Shown: one piece after another, positions 40,101 through 48,689 of the stretch
Position numbering within the stretch: position 1 is the first letter of the stretch
Layout: every line of letters begins with the position of its first letter
From: Synanceia verrucosa
Lineage: Eukaryota > Chordata > Actinopteri > Perciformes > Synanceiidae
Direction: 5' to 3'
DNA: 64,000 nucleotides
NCBI GenBank assembly: GCA_029721515.1
Contig: CM056559.1
Span: forward strand, 14,561,001-14,625,000
Position numbers and translations under genes: made by a program
The notes under the pieces: model-generated
Databases searched by the model: none
Told to the model about the DNA's origin: nothing
Seen by the model: only the letters and a program-made list of their open reading frames with translations

Positions 40101-43100
40101 CGTGGTACTGCAATTTGATATTGGTATTTTCAGTAGGTGGTAAGACAGAGAGGGAAAGTAGGAGGAGAAGAGAGCGAGAGATGGGGAAGGGAAGAGAAAT
40201 AACTAAAAAAAAAAGTTGGCATCTAATCCTTTTCCTCTCCTCTTCTGTGAAACTGCCAGTTCTAACCAGTCGGATGTTTTATCTTGGCCCACAGTGTGCC
40301 CGGACGGCTTTTACGGTCTTGACTGTGGCCAGATGTGCGAGTGCAGGAACGGTGCCCGCTGCCACCACATCACAGGAGCCTGCCTATGCACCGCCGGCTG
40401 GGCAGGACCACACTGCATTCTGGGTAATGGAAGCCACATCATTAAAACAGGGTGTGAGGGAGGCCCTCACTGCAACCCATCACGACATCCTCTCCTTAAA
40501 CACAACTATGATGTGTTTGTGAACAATTATCTCTATAACAAGATGGTGCCAATGACTTTTTTAGGGATGGGTAAGGGTGGAGAAAGGAGAGACATGAGTG
40601 CCCTGTGGCACACATGGTTTATTTGAGGTCTATTCTGGATAAATGCACCCACGTGTTTATAGTGATCAGCATTTGGAAAGAGAGAACACAACTCGGAAGA
40701 CTCTTTAGTAGCTAACCAATCAGTGTTCTCATGCTGAAGTTTCATGCCGTTGTTTTAATGAATCCAATGAAATGCCCACTAAAGTTCTTAGTCTGTCATT
40801 CTGCAACCTTATTCAAGACATTCCTCTTGCCACAACAATTTTGTGGTCCTAAATACTACAGCCAGAGTCAGCAGAAAACCACTAGCATGACTTAATGACG
40901 CATCTCTGTCGTTACTTCATTTTCCTCCTTCTTAGACTTCAAATCTCATCTTGGACTTTGATCATTAAGGAGAAGATTACATTATATGTGCTGAAAATGT
41001 CTCAAGGTCTATCATGTCATGTATTTACTGCAAATATAGCTGTTATACAGTATAGTTGAAATATAGTTGATACTGAATGTGTTATGTATCTGTTTTGTGT
41101 TATCTTATCGTGCCTGTGTGTCTGTGTGGTTTGTGTGGGTAGAATGCCCACAGGGTCATTTTGGGGAGCAGTGCAGTCAGACCTGTGAGTGTCAGAATGG
41201 AGGCAGGTGTGACCATGTCACTGGGCGATGCAGCTGTGCTGCTGGGTGGACTGGAGTCAGCTGCCAACTGCGTGAGTTGCTCATTAAGAAACTAATCACA
41301 TCACACACTTTTGTTGCTGTTTGCTTAGAGGACAATACCAGCTGGGGCCTATCCCAGCTGTCTTAGGGTGAAAGGCAGGGTACACCCTGGACATGTTGTC
41401 AGTTCATCACAGGGCACATAGAGACAGACAACCATTCACACTCACATTCACACCTACAGACAATTTAAATTTGCCAATTAACCTAATCCCTATGCATGTT
41501 TTTGGATGATGGGAGGAAGCGAGAACCCATGCTGACACTGGAAGAACATGCAAACTCCACACAGAAAGGGAATCGAACCAAGTACCTTCTTGCTGTGAGG
41601 TGACAGTGCTAACCACTGCACCACCATGCCGCCCACTACAAATATCACAACTATCCATTTTCCAGACATGCTACCATCGGCATCCAGTTGTTTTCATTCC
41701 TCCGTCCATCCATTTTCTACCGCTTATCCTCACATAGGGTTGCGGGGGGCTGGAGCCTATCCCAGCTATCTTAGGGTGGAAGGCAAGGTACACCCTGGAC
41801 AAGTCGCCACCTCATCGCAGGGCACATAGAGACAAACAACCACTCACACTCACATTCACACCTCGGGTGGGAGGAAGCCGGAGTACCCGGAGATAACCCA
41901 CGCAGACATGGGGAGAACATGCAAACTCCACAGAGAAAGGCCCCGGGCTGGGATTCGAACCTGGTACCTTCTTGCTGTGCTCTTAAAAGTTGCTTGACAA
42001 AATGCAGACTTGTAAAGAACCTAATTAGTTTATGTTTACATACATTTACAAATATACATACAGTATGTATGTACAGTATATATGTGAAGCGGACAGTGTG
42101 AGCTGCTCTTTCCTAATTGTTGACATTCAGCTTTCTTGTGTTCACTCCAACACATAATGGTGATAAGTGGTTAACAGGTATGACCATTGGATACTCAACA
42201 GAGGTGGAAACACTGCAGTATAACCAGTCCATTTTTTGGCTATACTTTTAAATACTTGTCTGCAATACTGTCTAACTTTTAAACATAGCCTGTAACTCTG
42301 CACTGTGTTATGTGTGTGTGAGTTCAGGCTGTCCTGCAGGACAATATGGGGAAAACTGTTCTGGTCAATGTCTGTGCCAAAACGGAGGCTCTTGTGAGGG
42401 AATGACTGGTCACTGCTCCTGCCTGCCAGGCTGGACTGGAGCAGCCTGTGAGTTAGGTGAGTCCTACAATCTTGTGTATTATTTTTTTTAAAAAAACTTT
42501 TAAAACCCTTTTGTATTTCTGAAACTGAATGCAGCTTCCATCTGAAGTATACTTTTCCTCTCTCCTAGAGTGTGAGGAAGGACGCCATGGAGAGAACTGC
42601 ACCCAGACATGCAGCTGTATAAATGGAGGGAGATGTGACACAGTGACGGGAAGATGTGTGTGTCAGCCTGGTTGGATGGGAGAGCACTGTCAGTCAGGTG
42701 ACTTCACATCAGTACTTTTTTTCAACTGTCCCATTGAGATGTAGACCAGATCGGCCATCCAACGGTTTCCCTCTATGCTGCATTTGGAAACATTCATATT
42801 TAGCAGCAGCTAAACCAAAGTGAAGATTTACTTACTCCTGGAATCATATAACTTGATCTGTCAAAAACTTGATCTGTTAACCTTGATCAAATAAGCACAA
42901 GTGTCGTTCTTAGACTGTAATGTATGCTGAACACGAAGGCTCGTCCATTTTCTCTGAAGCCTGTTCTGAGGGATTCTTTGGAGAGGGTTGCGAGAAGAGC
43001 TGCGACTGTGTCCATAGTTCCAGTTGCCACCACGTGGCAGGCCGATGTGAGTGCGAGCCAGGCTGGAGGGGAGCCAGGTGTGACAAACGAGAGTGTGTGT

Positions 43101-46100
43101 ATAGGATGGAGGAAGTCGCAACGGAATTAAAAAGTGGCAAGTAAACTGATGTGTTCCTGCATTTGTATGTCGGCTCCCAGCCTGGCTTCTGCGGTGCTAC
43201 GGTGCTCCCTGCGCCCAGTAGTGTCACCATGAGACAGGGAGTTGTAGGTGGACTTGCTTGTCACCCCGAAATGCACCCCTCCCATCGGAAAGGAAAGGCA
43301 TCATGGGAGTGAGACAATCAACAAGAATCATTTCGTTAATACTGGTTAAAATAACTTTCTTTCCCCTGGTCCTCCTGGGAAAGATTATCATTTATTGAAT
43401 TCTAAGAAATGCTCTCTGCACCAGCACTAAACCCTCACTGTCACAGGACTTTATGCTAATCTTTCAATATTTAGACCCATACTCTTTAGTACTGAAAACG
43501 AGCAGCTTCTCCGCTCACCATTCCCCCCCCACCACCTCAGCTCCCTTCCTCTCCTCACACACTCCCCCAGACATCTGATAAATGTTACACACCAGTTGCC
43601 AAGTATAACAGAAGGCATTGTTTTTGTCTCCTCTGCGGCGGATAAGGGCCTTTGGAAGGCAGACATGCATAATGACAGTGCCGTAATTGCCTCTTTAGTC
43701 TGGACTCCTTTCTTATCTGTCCCCCACGCTGCCTGCTGCTGCCTGACTGAGTAGCTGAGGAGTGCCGTGGTCTCACCCGAAAACATGTTGAGCTCATAGA
43801 TTCATCTTGTTGGCTATGGCTGATTGTCTGTAGACTCCATTCATTATTGTGATGAGTGTATATGTATGTACGCTGAAAGGGTGTGTGAAAGAATGTCTCT
43901 CTGCATCCGTTGGGGTTTGGACACCAGGGAAAGTTGTCTGAGTGAGTATTCTGAGGAAGGAAAGTGAAGTGGTACTTGCCTTTGTTCCCACAAACTACTG
44001 CAACAATTATCTATATATTTTTTCTACCAGGAAGCCCTGCACATCTGTGCGCACCATTCCACATTGCCTTAAGGTTTCAATCAAAGTTCAAATTATTTCA
44101 AATGTGACCTTGGTTGCACTTGATCCTTTCAAAATGCAACCACTAACATGAGCAGTTACCTACGCTTTGCCTCTGCAAGTGTCTGTACAATTTCCTGCAC
44201 TCTGCCATGCAGTGGTGCAAATTTGTTATCAACAGCCCTATAGCTTAACTACAGTAAGTGGCTAGCATAGTAAGTTTATGGAATAAAATATGATTATTTT
44301 GAGCAAACTACGAAAGAAAGGCTTTCAGAAAGACCCCTTCAAACTTTCTCACACGTGTTATGTTGCAGCCTCGTTTAACAGTTCAGTGGTTTAACTTAAT
44401 TTTTGCTTTATACTCACATAAGAAAAACAGGATTTTCAGTCCCACTGTTACATATGTGTGATATATTTCTATATGTATGATCTTAGCCTGTCCTGCTGAC
44501 ATGTTCGGGCAAAACTGCAGTCAACTGTGCCATTGTTCAGGAGCTCAAGAGCAATGCCATCCTGTGACGGGGAAATGCACCTGCTTACTCGGTTACCATG
44601 GGGAACGCTGTGAGCTGCGTAAGTACACTCACCATTTTATGCTGTCAGTATTTATTATATTAGTGGCATGCGCTAATATAATAAATAGAAAGCTGTATGG
44701 GAGAAATGTGGTGACAGAGTACATATTTGGCCCAATTCTATTGAAGTCAAAGTAATTTCTTATGATTGACTGTAAAATGTTTGTATTTTTACACATTTCA
44801 TTCGAACATGTCCGCTTGATTTGTCTCCAGGATGTCGAACTGGGACTTTCGGACCAAACTGCAAGTCTAGATGCAGCTGCATCAATGGTGGGCGTTGTGA
44901 CTTCAGGACTGGAACTTGCTACTGTCCCCCAGGCTTCATTGGAGCTGACTGTAGTTCAAGTGAGTCATGAAACCTGTTTATATTCCAGAATGTGTCTTAT
45001 TATCATTATTGGGAGTTACAGTTTTAGGGGTATTGGTCATTTCAGCCTCTTTGTTGGTTTGACAAATTCTGCTCAACCACAAGTGAGGCAACCAAATTCC
45101 TGTTGAAAAAGAAGATATTTGTAACTTTTGTGTGAATGAAGATGTGTTTCTTTATGCAGGTTGTCCGAGCGGGTACTATGGGAAGGACTGTGCTAAGCTG
45201 TGCTCCTGTGGGGAAGGCGGACAGTGCCACTCAGCAACTGGGAAATGCATCTGTGCTCTTGGTAGGATGGGACAATCCTGCCAACAAGGTAACAGCAAAC
45301 CAATGTTTTTGCTTTTTTTGACAAAGCATTTTAAGATTTTCCTTTGCTGGTTTCATAATGTAATATTATTCTCATTGTTGTACATATTATTTACAGAATA
45401 TTTGTGTTATAATGAACAGAATGTGATAATTACTGCAAGTGCTTTAAGTAGTGAAAGTGAAAAAAAAAATTAAATATATGCATGAACAACACAACACCCG
45501 AAATTCATGAGTGACCAGAAATTATTAGGCACTGTGATGCTTGAACTTATAAGTCATTATAAAATATGTTATAACATGTTATGATATAATGCTGTTATAA
45601 GTGCAAATAACTATCTATACATTGTTATAAGTAAATTATAACACATTATAAGTGTGTTTATGATACATAAGTGAATGAATTTCTATTGAGTGAAATTTTA
45701 TCACAGATCTCAAACATGGTTTGTTTCGAGCCTTTTATCTTTTCTCCTTCTCTGGGAGTACACAAAGAGTCACCACTGAAGCTGACATGCATCAGTGGGA
45801 ACCACTGGCCCTAATGACTTCTTCAGAAATAAGAGGCCTAACTAGAAAGTGAGAAACAACCGCTTAAAAGAGGGAGCATTTTTTCAACATTTTTCACTGT
45901 ATATTTAAGTAACAAATTCTCCACTTCCTCTGTGTGAGGCCCCTGATGATCACAGGGCTGTTTGCCCGGGAAACAGGCAAAATTTGCCGCTCTTAATCAC
46001 TCCCTTTATCAGCAATTCTGCTGGATTGTACGTGGGGATTTCCATCACTGCCTGCGCTAAATGTTCTCTTCTTTACCGTCCCGCATGTACTCGGACACAC

Positions 46101-46810
46101 CATCTCTTAAGTTCATCTCGTTGAATGTTTACAGAAACCTATAAGTAGCTCGTTCTCTGTGTTCCGTGTCACTAGATTTGGCAAGGAAGCAAATAAATAA
46201 ACAGGAAAATCAAAGACAGCTTGCGCATTGTTTTCCCAATCTAAATTACCCAGCAAACATGATCATACTTTTATATCAGTGCCAAATTAGACTACTTTGC
46301 CATCTCTTTAATGAGCTGTTGCTTCAATAAACATGAGTGTGGTTAGTGTAATCTTGAATATGTGTGTGTGAAAGCAACAGGCCTGTAGATCTTGTCTTGA
46401 TATTCTCGGAATGTTCCTTTAGCATGTCCTAGGGGGCGCTATGGCCTGCACTGCAGAAACATATGCAGCTGTAAAAACGGGAGTCTGTGTGACCCTGGCG
46501 ATGGGTCTTGCAAGTGTGGACTTGGCTGGACTGGACCCCGCTGTGACACTGGTACAACTTCCCAAGCAATAGACACAACAGACAATAATCTGAGCAGAAC
46601 AAAACAGTATTCCGTTCATGGGAAATGGAAAACAAAAATAGTAGAAAGAACTCACAGCAAACACTTCAATTATACATTTTTTTCTCAACACTATCATCTT
46701 CAGCAAAAGTTTCCATATATGGAGTATATTCTCAATACAAACACATAATAAGAGTTCTGCTGAATCATGTTTTTTGTAATTGCCAGTTTTTAATTGAAAA
46801 TGTATAACCT

Positions 46811-46848
<38 letters not shown>

Positions 46849-48643
46849 CAGCCTGTTCGCAGGGAAAATATGGGCTTGACTGTGCACAAGACTGTCTGTG
46901 CCTCAACAATGGGACCTGTGATCGTTTTACTGGCACCTGCAGCTGTACTGCTGGATACTACGGCCACGCTTGTCAGCACAGTATGCAAACACTCACCCGA
47001 AATAAAAAAGAGAAGTGATGGCCTCACTGACAATTACGACGTCATTACGTGACCATTTAAACCATGTGCTGAAACAAGTTAAGAAATCTAAATGCAGTGC
47101 CTTGTGTTTCTCTTAGGGTGCCCATTAGGGTTCTTTGGAATGAACTGTGCCCATATGTGTGATTGTAAAGTAGGGCACATGTGTGATCACGTGACAGGCC
47201 AATGTGTGTGTCCACCAGGATACTACGGCCCACAGTGCCAAAGATGTGAGTATATATGTCTACCAAAAGGTTAATTATTAACTAAAATCCATAAAACTAC
47301 ACATTCAAGTGTTCATACTGTAGCATGAAAAATAATTGGAATCAGAAGTGCCTCCCAACCAGTCATGTTTTTTAATGGGTTGTCTAGCTCAAGATCTGAA
47401 AACAAGCAATTCAGATTTGGCTGCCTTGCCTATTTCACACACAGACACAGATTTGAATATATCACCCCTGTTCTGAGTATCTCCACCCACTGTTTGAGAA
47501 CTCATTTTGCACATTATATTTCACTCACAAAATATACTTTTTTTCAAACTTTTTTTATTGGGTTTTACAGGTGCATATAATTGCATTAAGACATACAGAA
47601 TTGAGTTTAGATTTTTTCTTTTTTCGAAAAAAACATAATAAGAAAGTGGTCACTGAAGGATTGCTGCATACCCGAACAATGTATATAAACAACCACAAAA
47701 GACAAATATACAAAATATAATTTGCGGGGTTTTTTTTATACAGCTCAGTATCTCAAATTACAGATTCCTTGAGGGGGTTTCACAACCTGTACAGGACACA
47801 ACACCCTTTTTCCTTTACAAACTACCCTTACATCAATTAAGGGAAATTTGCTTCCAGCAATAGATGCTGTGCGTACAGCATTACAATAAAAAATACAAAG
47901 ACATGTAAGGTGATAGCATTGACTCAAATCTGTCTTCACATCGCACTATAGCCAATCTGCTTTTTCTGTCAGAGCCTCCTAGGATTGGAACAACTTACCA
48001 CAATGCATAAGAAACTGTACATATAACCATTCCTTCTCCTCAACATTAAGAATCTATCATTATTATTCATTATTGTAAGCTGCTGCTGCTGTTAAGTGTG
48101 CATAATATCCACACTTTCTCAGCCCTAGCATTGTTGTCATTCTATGAGTGATGCAGGTCAGTAATCAGTCCTAAAACCTGGAAATGAGCATTTTACAGCT
48201 TCCAGTTGCGGTTCCCTTGTCTCAAAGTCAATGCATGAACACAGAAACACTGTTAAGCAAACATTCTTATAACTTTGTGCATGTGAATGAATGACTAAAC
48301 AGCCTCCTGGATGCCCAGCTGCAGTAAGATAGATATGATCATACATGAGTAAGTGTCCCCCCCACCCCCCAAAATGGCTGGAATGAGTGTGATCTGGCAG
48401 GCAGGCAGACAGACAGGCTAGCAGGTAGGTGGGCAGGCAAGCAGCTTGGTTATTTGATGAGAGACAGGTGTTTCCTGACTGCTTAATGCATTCCTGTTAC
48501 ATCCTTGTGCCCTCCTGCCTGCTCGCAGGCCTCTCAGCCACAGTGTGAGCGCCTAAATGGCCACTTCAGTCCCAGCAGGAGATACTGTGACAGAGCATTG
48601 CAGAGCAGCTGTAAGGCAGCCAGAGAAGGACCTGATTCTTATC

Positions 48644-48689
<46 letters not shown>

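Noticed and set aside
46419..47033. 204-codon - strand frame, the longest open frame in the window
   Set aside because: It is antisense to two EGF exons and the TG repeat; the + strand exons explain the sequence better.
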